From the NCBI RefSeq assembly GCF_000178855.1, contig NZ_ADVG01000001.1:2579481-2643480 (forward strand): a DNA stretch of 64,000 bases. Reading direction: 5' to 3'. The notes beneath the pieces were generated by a model. The model made no database searches and had not been told where the DNA came from. It saw only the letters and a list, made by a program, of their open reading frames with translations. Positions 35,861 through 44,375 of the stretch are shown here, piece by piece. The DNA is from Ktedonobacter racemifer DSM 44963. GTDB taxonomy: Bacteria; Chloroflexota; Ktedonobacteria; Ktedonobacterales; Ktedonobacteraceae. Position 1 is the stretch's first letter. Every line of letters begins with the position of its first letter. The translations under genes and the position numbers were made by a program.

Positions 35861-36871
35861 CTACTTACTCTGTTTGGTATATCCCTGGTCGATCTCCTGG
35901 AGCAGCGCGAGCAGATCGCTCTCACTGCGATAAAGGGAAATCGTCTCATCGATGATCTGCTCCAGAACCGCATCGCGAACAATAACCGGAAGACGCCCCA
36001 CGACGCGCTTGATCAGGGTATTTGTCGCCTCCTTAAGCGCCTCCTTGATGGTGTAATCCGAGAGAGGAAATGCCAGTTCCTTGTCGCTTCCTTTCAGGGA
36101 ATCGTAGACATGTTGCGTCAGTTCGAGATTAGAAAAGATTTCTGTATCGCTAAAGATGATTGCCGCCAGGGTATTACGAACACGCCCAAGGCGACTGCTC
36201 ATCGCACCGTAGCGGCTGCTACGCAGGATGTTTCCAATTACATATTGCAACTCACCTGCCGTCACATCCTTGAGCGTTTCGATGTCCAGAAAGTGGGTTT
36301 CGGGCAAGACATACTCATCCTCGTTGATGGAGGTCGAGGCGGCACCGGTCAGGGGGTTGCGCATGGTCCCATTATCAAATGTCGCGTTGAAGGTTCGTCT
36401 GCCGGTGACCTGCGAGGCAGGGCCGATAGAATAGGCGTCGTCGGTCATGACGCGGCTCTTTTGCGCGCCGCCTCCACCTACGGCATAGCCATAGACCATG
36501 CAATCGATGCACTCCCCACAGGGCGCATTGGTATTGAGCGCGCACGGCTGCTCCGCCTTGTTGACCGTGACCATTTTCAGCAACTTGTGCTCGCGCAGGA
36601 GTTCGCGACCAACGCGCCGCTCGACGGCAGTCTGCTTACGCTTGCTAATCACGACGCGGCGTAAAGGTCCCGCGTTGTCTTTGCTCGCGCCTGCGGTCAC
36701 AATCTCCTTAGAGAGACCCTCACCGCTTCCCTCTGTACGAAAGATAGTCTCTGACTCGGTTTTACGGATCACGATCAGGCTAACGTAGCGCCCATAGGGA
36801 AAGTTGTTATAAGCATCCATCAGGTGCTCTTCGTATTTTTTCAAGGTGCTCATATGACTGGTCATGCTCAT
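35861..36871 (-). CDS. csc2: type I-D Cas7 backbone subunit Csc2
   Basis: A 336-residue Cas7-group protein forming the backbone along the crRNA. It has Csc2-type features: FPYGRYVSLIVIRKTES near the start and a cysteine cluster C110, C118, C121, C124 (EQPCALNTNAPCGECIDCM) that should bind zinc. The RAMP core holds LRSSRYGAMSSRLGRVRNTL. AAGGAG lies 8 bases before ATG 36871. It follows the small-subunit gene in the operon. In I-D complexes Csc2 also contributes to target-strand handling. Confidence 0.93.
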   Translation of the reverse strand: MSMTSHMSTLKKYEEHLMDAYNNFPYGRYVSLIVIRKTESETIFRTEGSGEGLSKEIVTAGASKDNAGPLRRVVISKRKQTAVERRVGRELLREHKLLKMVTVNKAEQPCALNTNAPCGECIDCMVYGYAVGGGGAQKSRVMTDDAYSIGPASQVTGRRTFNATFDNGTMRNPLTGAASTSINEDEYVLPETHFLDIETLKDVTAGELQYVIGNILRSSRYGAMSSRLGRVRNTLAAIIFSDTEIFSNLELTQHVYDSLKGSDKELAFPLSDYTIKEALKEATNTLIKRVVGRLPVIVRDAVLEQIIDETISLYRSESDLLALLQEIDQGYTKQSK

Positions 36872-36941
36872 GGTAATATCTCCTTTTCAATTTGGCTCCT
36901 CTTTGATGAGCAGCAAACAGTTCCTGAGAAGAAAGACGATG

Positions 36942-37403
36942 TTATGCGCTCTCTTCGTCTAAGTCATTCTCGTCGATGGCGTCCTGGTCGATACTTTGCA
37001 GGGCGGCATCAGCGGTTTTGGCCTTGCCTCTGGCGACAAAGATGGCCGCTAACGCTTCGCGCATGTAGACCAGGTAAGCGCTGCGTATGGCTCGCTCACG
37101 TTGGAGCAGTTTGTTCACATTACCTCCGTGAGCATTCGCGAGCACTTCCTCAAAGAAGAGATCCACAAACTTGTAGATATCCTCTTCGTGTACGCCCTGG
37201 GACACCCGCTTCACATGATCGTAGATCTGGCCCTTACTGCTGGCTTTGGCAAACTCTATTTCATTCTCGTTCGTTGTATCCGGGCAGCGATCCAGGGCAT
37301 CCAGGATAAAGTCAAGCGGTTTCAGTAGCGAGTTCCGTTTGTAAGAACGGCCTTTAATGCGATGCTGGGCAGCATGAACTGCCAGGTGTTTGAGTTCGAT
37401 CAT
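36942..37403 (-). CDS. putative separate small subunit (Cas11d) of the I-D complex
   Basis: A 153-residue, strongly helical, charged protein (IELKHLAVHAAQHRIKGRSY, then KFVDLFFEEVLANAHGG) with no other recognisable domain. Its ATG overlaps the cas10d stop in an ATGA, and it has its own AAGGAGAAAAGG site. In characterised I-D systems the small subunit Cas11d is translated from an internal start inside cas10d. Here cas10d stops about 150 residues early and this separate gene follows. Position, size and helical nature fit a natural split of Cas10d into Cas10d and Cas11d. A non-homologous accessory protein remains possible. Confidence 0.7.
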   Translation of the reverse strand: MIELKHLAVHAAQHRIKGRSYKRNSLLKPLDFILDALDRCPDTTNENEIEFAKASSKGQIYDHVKRVSQGVHEEDIYKFVDLFFEEVLANAHGGNVNKLLQRERAIRSAYLVYMREALAAIFVARGKAKTADAALQSIDQDAIDENDLDEESA

Positions 37404-40021
37404 ACCTTTTCTCCTTCCAATAATGCATGCAGCAATGGCGCGACTTGCTGGCTCAGGGTAATCGCCAAGTGTTCTGGATTTTTGCTCCTCCTGGCGCCTA
37501 CCTGGCGCTCAATACGCCGGTCTACCTCATGGTAAAGAGCCAGCGGGTCGGTACTTGCCGCGACAAGCAGGTCATAGATGAGTGGATAGCGGTCCTCCTC
37601 CTTCGTTAAGAGCAGAGCCGCGACCTGATGTAAGTCACGCAAGATGTGACAGAGCTTAGTAAGATCCTCGCGCGTAAGCGTGTTACGCGGCAGCAACCAG
37701 CTCAGCACCTGGGGTGTATTCTCGACTAATAGCGCCACTGGCTGCTCATCGACGCGCTCATTTGCTAGATTGAGCAGAGGCGTGGGCAAACGCGAGAAGA
37801 GGACGCGGCAATCAAACCAGAGCGCAATCAATACTGCCTGCTCAAGCGCCTTCAAAAATTTCTGCCCATACCCATTCCCCTCCAGGACAAATGGCAGCAC
37901 AGGTGTATTGCTCATCGTTTCCGCGAACGTGGGAATGCTCATCCCTTGAAGGCCCCGGTAGGAGAAGCGTACATCGACCTGAAAGCCCACATATTCCTCC
38001 TGCCACTTCTGAAAGTAGGTGCCTGTATCCAGAAAGAGCGCTGTATGGTCTCCATTCCGCAGGCGTTCAATGCTCTCCCGCCAGGCCAGGAGCATGGGCT
38101 GCGTGAAAAATGAGTAGGGAAAGAGATGCATATAGAAAGTCAACTGATCGTTTCCCTGCTTATCCCGGTGTGAGCGCCAGGCCAATTTCTCCAGAATAAA
38201 CTGGGCGCGGCAGACGTCACAGACGTTGCGCTTGGGTTCACGCGAGCTTCCAGCTTCAAGACGATTGGAGAAGCTCTGAACCCCGATACTGGGTGGAACC
38301 TGCAACGCCATCCACTCCTCTGCCTGGAGGGGACTGCCACAGTAACAGCACTGCGCTTTGAGCCGCTTCTGGTCAACATAGCGCCGCAGGCTATCAATAA
38401 AGTTGATACTCTCGATATTTAAAGGAGCAAGGCTATCCCAGACATGGAGGTTGCGTTCGAGATAATCCACCAGGTATGTTGCCGTCTGAGCCAACGCCTG
38501 GGCATTCTCTTCGCTCTCCTGTTCGTCTTGTATGCTAGTTTGCTTTGTCTGCTTCTTCCCCTTGCCCGTGGCCTGTACAGCAACGAACTCTTCGTCTACC
38601 TGGGCCAGGTCTGCCAGTGCCTGCTCCAGCATCTCCTCAAGTGGGCTATCAGGAAGGTCGCGCGCCATAAAGTAGCCACGGCGATACGGATTCACAAGGT
38701 TATAAAGCGGGTCATGCTCCACCGGAAGCTGAAAGAGACGCGCGACTCGTTGCCAGGCATCCTGCTTGAGCGCTTTTAAGTGCGCCTCGCGGTGATCCTT
38801 GAGAAAATTGCGATATGCCATGGCAAACTCACCAAGCTCGAGCTTCTTCCCGTCGGTTGGAATCAGTTGCGCCTCTTGCAACAAGACCACAACGCGTTCT
38901 TTGAGAGAAGCGTCAGCTTCTGGCGCTGTCAGAACCGCCTCGAGATCCTTGCGCATATACGTGTTGCGCTCTTCAAGCCACTCCAACTTATAGCGCTTGC
39001 GTTTAACAATATTGGTAATGTGCGTAAAGATCTGCTCTAAAGATGCGCCACTCTGCATAGCGGCATCATCGACGCTGATCCCTGAGGGCTTGGCCTTAAT
39101 GAATTGCCCTAGCTGTTCTGATTGCAGCCAGGCAAATTTCTGCGCAATCTTCCTGGCCAGAGTCCGCTGCTCCACAGCCGACCAGGTAAAAGGAAGTGTA
39201 TAGTCAAGCAGGTAGTCGACGCCTTCAGGATGATAGAGAAGGTCGATACAGACCTCTTTACCATATGTCTCTTGCAGGTGCTCCACAATACAGTTATGAA
39301 TAATGTTGGTCTCGATACCGCGTAGCTCGGCCAGACGATGACCAATAAAACGATAACGTCGTGGATACGCGGCCATATTGAGGGCTGCATTCAGATACTG
39401 CACCAGTTTGCTACGCACATGCTTCTCGTCGTGCGAGGCGAAATCACCTGAATGAGAGTTATCCGCCATATCCGCCATCTTCATCAGGTAGCGTAGCGGT
39501 CCCTCCAGGCGCTCCTCGTCTAGGCGGCACTGCTCCAGGTGGCGTTGATCATGCTGCGAAGCTTGTGTTGACTTCTCCTGATGCGCATCCACCAGGTACT
39601 TAATATCATTGAGATAGTCTTCCCAATCAGGGAAAAAAGACCCAACCTCCAGCGCGGACAGCATGCTCCATAAATTCTCTATAGTGGCGGCATTGGCATA
39701 GCGAACACTCTGCCCATTTGGCAACTTCCCATATGGATCGAGCTTATTAATGTCGTGTGCAACCAGTGCAAGCAGCTCAGTACTATACTCAACTGCCGAG
39801 AGGTCGAAGAGAGGGCGAACCTTCTCAATCGTGGTAACGAGATTGAGTATATGCGTCCATAGACTCTCACCAGCCTTGCCGCCAGTCTGCACAATGCTCT
39901 TGTAGTACAAGAGCTTCTTATTCGCCAGATACTTCACAAAGTTCTCCAACACCTGTGAACTATCCTGGCTACGATAACTAAGGCCAAAGACGCCCCAGCT
40001 CATATCCGAAGATTCTTCCAT
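37400..40021 (-). CDS. cas10d: type I-D large subunit Cas10d/Csc3 with HD nuclease domain
   Basis: ATG 40021 (MEESSDMSWG) is chosen because GGAGG lies 6 bases upstream; the frame is open from 40045. The 873-residue protein has an N-terminal HD nuclease domain (H57; H89-D90 in LLALVAHDINKL). A zinc ribbon follows at C558/C561 and C601/C604 (CCYCGSPL ... NVCDVCRAQ), then a degenerate palm region. No GGDD motif is present, as expected for Cas10d, which does not make cyclic oligoadenylate. It pairs with Cas3' as nuclease and with Csc1/Csc2 in Cascade. The C-terminal small-subunit part seen in other Cas10d proteins seems to be encoded separately by the next gene. Confidence 0.92.
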   Translation of the reverse strand: MEESSDMSWGVFGLSYRSQDSSQVLENFVKYLANKKLLYYKSIVQTGGKAGESLWTHILNLVTTIEKVRPLFDLSAVEYSTELLALVAHDINKLDPYGKLPNGQSVRYANAATIENLWSMLSALEVGSFFPDWEDYLNDIKYLVDAHQEKSTQASQHDQRHLEQCRLDEERLEGPLRYLMKMADMADNSHSGDFASHDEKHVRSKLVQYLNAALNMAAYPRRYRFIGHRLAELRGIETNIIHNCIVEHLQETYGKEVCIDLLYHPEGVDYLLDYTLPFTWSAVEQRTLARKIAQKFAWLQSEQLGQFIKAKPSGISVDDAAMQSGASLEQIFTHITNIVKRKRYKLEWLEERNTYMRKDLEAVLTAPEADASLKERVVVLLQEAQLIPTDGKKLELGEFAMAYRNFLKDHREAHLKALKQDAWQRVARLFQLPVEHDPLYNLVNPYRRGYFMARDLPDSPLEEMLEQALADLAQVDEEFVAVQATGKGKKQTKQTSIQDEQESEENAQALAQTATYLVDYLERNLHVWDSLAPLNIESINFIDSLRRYVDQKRLKAQCCYCGSPLQAEEWMALQVPPSIGVQSFSNRLEAGSSREPKRNVCDVCRAQFILEKLAWRSHRDKQGNDQLTFYMHLFPYSFFTQPMLLAWRESIERLRNGDHTALFLDTGTYFQKWQEEYVGFQVDVRFSYRGLQGMSIPTFAETMSNTPVLPFVLEGNGYGQKFLKALEQAVLIALWFDCRVLFSRLPTPLLNLANERVDEQPVALLVENTPQVLSWLLPRNTLTREDLTKLCHILRDLHQVAALLLTKEEDRYPLIYDLLVAASTDPLALYHEVDRRIERQVGARRSKNPEHLAITLSQQVAPLLHALLEGEKV

Positions 40022-40324
40022 GTCTAACCTCCAACATAACAACATGTAATGCAGTCGACAGGTTTAGCTCACCTCCTTTCTCAACCCTTTGCTGCAAGTA
40101 TAGGACACGTGAGCGACGAGTGGTGTCGTGTCTTGATGAATTTGGGGGTGTTTTTAAAAACGGGAGAAAATACTTTTATTTTCACTTCCAACCATTGATG
40201 CGACATATAATATCGCAATACATTTCACTGCTAAAACTTTGTATATTTCAAGCTTAGCATTTATATTCATTCATTGCAATACACACCCATAGTACGGTTT
40301 TGCCTGAAAGAATGCTTGGTAGAA
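40022..40324. promoter_or_regulatory. gap between WYL regulator and cas10d
   Basis: Three hundred AT-rich bases forming the only large gap upstream of the I-D operon and so its probable promoter region. A dyad GACACG/CGTGTC with a 17-base spacing lies near 40106-40134 and could bind the adjacent WYL regulator. Boxes could not be assigned with confidence. Confidence 0.4.
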
Positions 40325-41452
40325 TTATTCATACAGAGAAAGCATTCGACGCACGGTCTGTTTCATCTGTTCGCGTAAGTGGGCAGGCTCTACCAGTTCA
40401 GCCTTATCGCCATACTTGAGCAACTGTTGCAGGATGCGCCACTCGTTGTAGGCCGTCGCATGAACAAGCACGCGCCGCCGTTCACGCCCCTGCTCATCTA
40501 GGTAGGCTTCCTCACGCTCTAACGTTTGCGTGAGCCAGCGCTGACTCAAGCCGCGTCTGGCAATATTACCATCGATCCAGAAGCGAAACTCGACAGGGCG
40601 ACGTCTACGTTCAACATCGATCATATCCGGTGCTTCCTGGACGCTCTCTGCTTTAATACGATCCAGGCGATATTCGAGGAAGGATGCCATCTTATGACTA
40701 TAGGCAATGAGATAGAAGTGACCTTCCATATAGGTAATATAGTAGGGGTCAATGTGTTCATGACGTATCACATTCTGCTTACGGTGCGTAGGCATATAGT
40801 CGAACTGAATCTGCTGGCGATGAAGAATAGCCTGTACAATAGTATCGACCGTGGGGCGATAGGGCAGATAATCTGCCACCGTAGAGAGGTTGAAATAGAC
40901 GAAAGGCTTACGCACATTGCGCTCAAAACGGGCCTGCTGCTCGGGGGGTAAGGTTGAGACAAACTTCTCGATAAGCGCCTGCATCTCTTCGGAGAAGGGA
41001 TTACGCGGTGGCTGTAGTGGCAAAGGCTGTTGAGAATCGGCCTGTGTATAATGGTTCGGGTCCGCAAAGATCGTGTGCAGAAGCGCCAGGCTATCAACTT
41101 CGGCCTCGGTAAACAGAAATGCTGCCCTCGGCCCAGACCCCTTCACAATACTATAGCGAGCTGGACGCGCCTTCCCCCGTACTTTCTTGATCTCGAAACC
41201 CTGATCCTCTAGAAATTTAATATCGCGCTCGAACATGCGATTCGCCCGCCTCGACACCGCGTCATCTGCCAACTCACTTCTATCAATACGATAGTGAAAA
41301 GCCAGGTGCTCAAAGACATCCTTGCGCGTACACTCATTCGCCAGGAGAAATTGAAGCAAGCGGAAAATACGCTCCGCCGACTCATGCTTCAGCCCCCCAC
41401 TATTGCCCTCCCCGCGCTCCATCCCATCATCAAATACATAACTCCCACTCAT
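40325..41452 (-). CDS. WYL-domain transcriptional regulator of the cas locus
   Basis: The start is ATG 41452 (MSGSYVFDDGMERGEGN) with AAAAGGAGG at 41461-41470, nine bases upstream. The frame is open to 41623 only because it reads through CRISPR repeats. The N-terminal half has a winged helix (ESAERIFRLLQFLLANECTR ... NRMFERDIKFLEDQGFEI). The C-terminal half has the WYL ligand domain (IQFDYMPTHRKQNVIRHEHI ... YYITYMEGHFYLIAYSH) and a WCX-like tail. WYL regulators control several CRISPR-Cas loci, often as repressors sensing nucleic-acid ligands. It lies between array 2 and the I-D operon on the same strand; its ribosome site overlaps the terminal degenerate repeat of array 2. Confidence 0.88.
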   Translation of the reverse strand: MSGSYVFDDGMERGEGNSGGLKHESAERIFRLLQFLLANECTRKDVFEHLAFHYRIDRSELADDAVSRRANRMFERDIKFLEDQGFEIKKVRGKARPARYSIVKGSGPRAAFLFTEAEVDSLALLHTIFADPNHYTQADSQQPLPLQPPRNPFSEEMQALIEKFVSTLPPEQQARFERNVRKPFVYFNLSTVADYLPYRPTVDTIVQAILHRQQIQFDYMPTHRKQNVIRHEHIDPYYITYMEGHFYLIAYSHKMASFLEYRLDRIKAESVQEAPDMIDVERRRRPVEFRFWIDGNIARRGLSQRWLTQTLEREEAYLDEQGRERRRVLVHATAYNEWRILQQLLKYGDKAELVEPAHLREQMKQTVRRMLSLYE

Positions 41453-41711
41453 GATATCGATCCTCCTTTTGCAATCCCTCAAGCGGGGGCTTTCCTCTTC
41501 TGACCCCAATCCAGAGCATGACCGGCGTATTTTGACTACATTGCACAGCGTCCCGTTCCAATCCCTCAAGCGGAGGATCGCAAGTAATTCATTTCTAGAA
41601 AATGATCCGTTTTTGGCCTTCAAGGACAGAGTATAACTGTCGCAAGTAATTCATTCCTCAAGCCCTCACTCCAGTTTTACACGACCGCTCCTTCCCCTTG
41701 ACACAGGAAAG

Positions 41712-41760
41712 ACTCCTTTTGCAGAGTATCAGTAACCACACATCCTCTCTCAAAAGGAGT
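41712..41760 (+). promoter_or_regulatory. hairpin sequestering the transposase ribosome site
   Basis: ACTCCTTTTG (41712-41721) pairs with CAAAAGGAGT (41751-41760), which contains the AAAAGGAG ribosome site of the transposase starting at 41769. The homologous hairpin at 61931-61975 keeps pairing with different bases. Confidence 0.65.
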
Positions 41761-41768
41761 TTCGTGCT

Positions 41769-43095
41769 ATGATACCTTCTACAGCCATTTTTGACCAGTC
41801 TCAGATGACCCATTTGCTCCGTATCGATCCCCTTGTGCAAGGGTATCGTGCCTTGTTCTCGCTGCTCGATTGGTCCCTCATTGAGCAGTGGCAAACCCAA
41901 CGGTCCCATCGTGGTCGCCCAGCTCATCCTCTGAGTGCCTATCTCAAAGCCTTCCTGGTGCGTATCTGTGAAGGCTTGCCAACCACCAGTGCCTTGCGGC
42001 GTTTTCTGCTCAAGCATCCTTTGCTGGTCATCGAGCTTGGCTTTGGCCTCGTCCTTGATCTCCACGCCCCCTACGGCTTTGATGAGCAAGAGAGCATCCC
42101 CTGCGACTACTGGCTCCGTCAGCAACTGTGGTCCTTTGATCGTTGCCTCTTGCAAGACCTCTTGTCAACGACGGTACACGCTTTACAAGAAGAGATTCCC
42201 GGTCTGGGCGAGGTCGTCGCCTTCGATGTAAAGCATATTTACGCCTGGGTCCAAGAAAACAATCCTCGTGTCTACGTCGCTGAACGCTACGACAAAACTC
42301 GCGTGCTCTCCGGCGACCCTGATTGCAAACTTGGGGTCAAACGCAGTACGAATCAGGAACAACCAGATGGCTCCATCAAAGAGAAGAAGGAATATGTTTG
42401 GGGGTATAGTTCTGGCGTCGCCGCAGCTACCACTGCCGACTATGGCGATGTCGTGCTGGCTGAGTACACTCAGCACGCGCAATGAAGCCGATATCACCTT
42501 CTTCCGTCCTCTTCATCAGCAAACTGCGGTCTCGCTGCAAGCCTTCCCAACGCATGTGACGGCCGATGCGGCCTTCGACGCCTGGTATGTCTACGATGCC
42601 GCTGCCTGACATGGGGGCATCGCGGCCGTTCCCAAGAATGGCCATGGGCATGCAGAAATGCACCGCGATTTCGATGGCGTTCCCAGGTGTGCCAAAGGGC
42701 TGCGCATGATCCCTCGCTTTCTGTTCCAGCACACCAACGGCTATCGTGCTCAGCGTTTTGGCTGCCCCTTGCTCTTCCCGACTCCGACTGGGGAGGCCTG
42801 TGAACGGCTCTCATCCAATCACGGGCAAGGATGCCACAAAGATCCCAACTGGGAGTCTGGTGGCCTCATGCGTGTGCTCTTGGATCGCAGCAGCCCCCTC
42901 TACAAGGCCATTTACACGCAGCGAACCAGTTGTGAACGCATCAACAGCCAGGCAAAGGAGTTGGGCATTGAACGGCCACGCGTCCACAATGGTCGGTCCG
43001 TTGCCAATCTCAATACTTTGATCTATATCACTATTAATGTACGTGCTCTCAGTCGAGCCATTTCGATCAATAGGGGACTTCTATCTATGATTTAG
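41769..43095 (+). pseudogene. IS4-family transposase, frameshift and nonsense mutation
   Basis: The frame starts at ATG 41769 and matches the intact transposase at 61985-63313 along its length. It is broken by a one-base frameshift at about 42475 (EYTQ then a stop at 42483-42485) and by an in-frame TGA near 42607 where the intact copy has an Arg codon. The C-terminal part from 42658 is open and keeps YTQRTSCERINSQAK, the IS4 Y-(2)-R-(3)-E-(6)-K signature. It cannot make a full protein. Confidence 0.9.
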
Positions 43096-43574
43096 TTGCA
43101 CCCCTCTCAAGCGGGAGCTGACCTCTTCAGACCCAGAAATTGCTAGCTTTTCAATTTAGCAGTAAAGAGTTCCAATCCCTCAAGCGGGAGCTGACCTCTT
43201 CAGACTGATTGCAAGTCCAAAGCCAGCCGCCACGATGAGCATGTTCCAATCCCTCAAGCGGGAGCTGACCTCTTCAGACTGATTGCAAGTCCAAAGCCAG
43301 CCGCCACGATGAGCATGTTCCAATCCCTCAAGCGGGAGCTGACCTCTTCAGACGCAAGCGTGATCGTCTAGATGTGGCGGATTATACAGTTCCAATCCCT
43401 CAAGCGGGAGCTGACCTCTTCAGACGGATCATTAGCAAAAGTATGCGCCTCTACTGTTGAAAGTCAATAAGAATCGGCATCAAATGGCGATTACTCTGAC
43501 CGAAAAGGGTTCCCTGGTAAAAAAAACAGAAAAGCTGAACAAGGAACGCCGATTACCTCAGAACCAGGTGTCGA

Positions 43575-44375
43575 TTACGGCATCGGAGCTGCTGCTGCTC
43601 CCACTCCCGTTTCGGACGGTGTATGGTCATCCCGCGCCTGAGTTGCACGGAAGCTCTCCACCCCTGCCATATCGAGAATGACTGAGTGATGAACCACACG
43701 ATCGACCGCTGCTAAAGTGGTCATGGGATCCTTGAAGATCCGATCCCAGGCAGAAAACACGAGATTAGTGGTAATGAGCACCGAGCGTTGCTCGTAGCGC
43801 TCGGCAAGGAGCGTGAAGAGCACCTCCATTTCTTCCCGATCCTGTTGGACATAACCAATATCATCCAGGATCAGACAGGCGACTTGCTGAAGCTTAGCAA
43901 TCTCCTGAGGGAGACGCAGCTCCCGTTTAGCAGCAAGCAGGCGTTGGACAAGCGCTGCCGTAGAAGTCCAGAGCACGGTATGCCCCTGTTGGATGAGCTC
44001 ATGGCCTAACGCCGCCGCGACGTGACTTTTCCCGACGCCTGGCGCCCCAACGGCAATGACATTGTGAGCATGAGTGACAAACGCCCCGCTGCGCAAGCGC
44101 TCAATTTGGAGCCGTAAACCCGCCGAGAGGCGCTCCCACTGAAAGGTGCGAAAGGTTTTCTCACGCGGTAATTTGGACTGCGCCAGATAGCGCTCGATGC
44201 GCCGCTGCGTTCGCGCCTCGCATTCCAGGCGTGCGAGTTCGTAGAGAAAACCCTCATGGGTCAGATTCTCTTTGCTGGCTTTGAGCGCGATCTGAGCAAC
44301 GGTGCTGGCCATGGTCGGCAGACGCAGTTCGCGCAACATGGCCGTCAATTCTTCCTGTCGATTAGGCATGGGCAC
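43575..44375 (-). CDS. istB: IS21 helper ATPase IstB
   Basis: A 266-residue AAA+ ATPase that loads IstA on target DNA. Walker A is GAPGVGKSHVA and Walker B is CLILDDIGYV. The N-terminal helical part (LRELRLPTMASTVAQIALKA) is typical. The start overlaps the istA stop by 14 bases. The C-terminus has an unusual alanine-rich tail (GVGAAAAPMP). It appears intact. Confidence 0.92.
   Translation of the reverse strand: MPMPNRQEELTAMLRELRLPTMASTVAQIALKASKENLTHEGFLYELARLECEARTQRRIERYLAQSKLPREKTFRTFQWERLSAGLRLQIERLRSGAFVTHAHNVIAVGAPGVGKSHVAAALGHELIQQGHTVLWTSTAALVQRLLAAKRELRLPQEIAKLQQVACLILDDIGYVQQDREEMEVLFTLLAERYEQRSVLITTNLVFSAWDRIFKDPMTTLAAVDRVVHHSVILDMAGVESFRATQARDDHTPSETGVGAAAAPMP

Larger units (their letters stand above)
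41573..43105 (+). mobile_element. IS4-family element in a CRISPR repeat, degraded copy
   Basis: The right end is TGATTTAGTTGCACCCCT (43088-43105), identical to the intact copy at 61782-63323. CTCAAGCG flanks it on both sides (41565-41572 and 43106-43113), an 8-bp target duplication inside one repeat. The left end is not the exact partner: it reads AGGATCGCAAGTAATTCA, 13 of 18 positions like the expected end. TCGCAAGTAATTCATT is repeated directly at 41578 and 41640. The transposase is broken. Confidence 0.85.

Noticed and set aside
41453..41623. N-terminal extension of the WYL regulator
   Set aside because: The extra residues come from reading degenerate CRISPR repeats backward. A strong ribosome site places the start at 41452.
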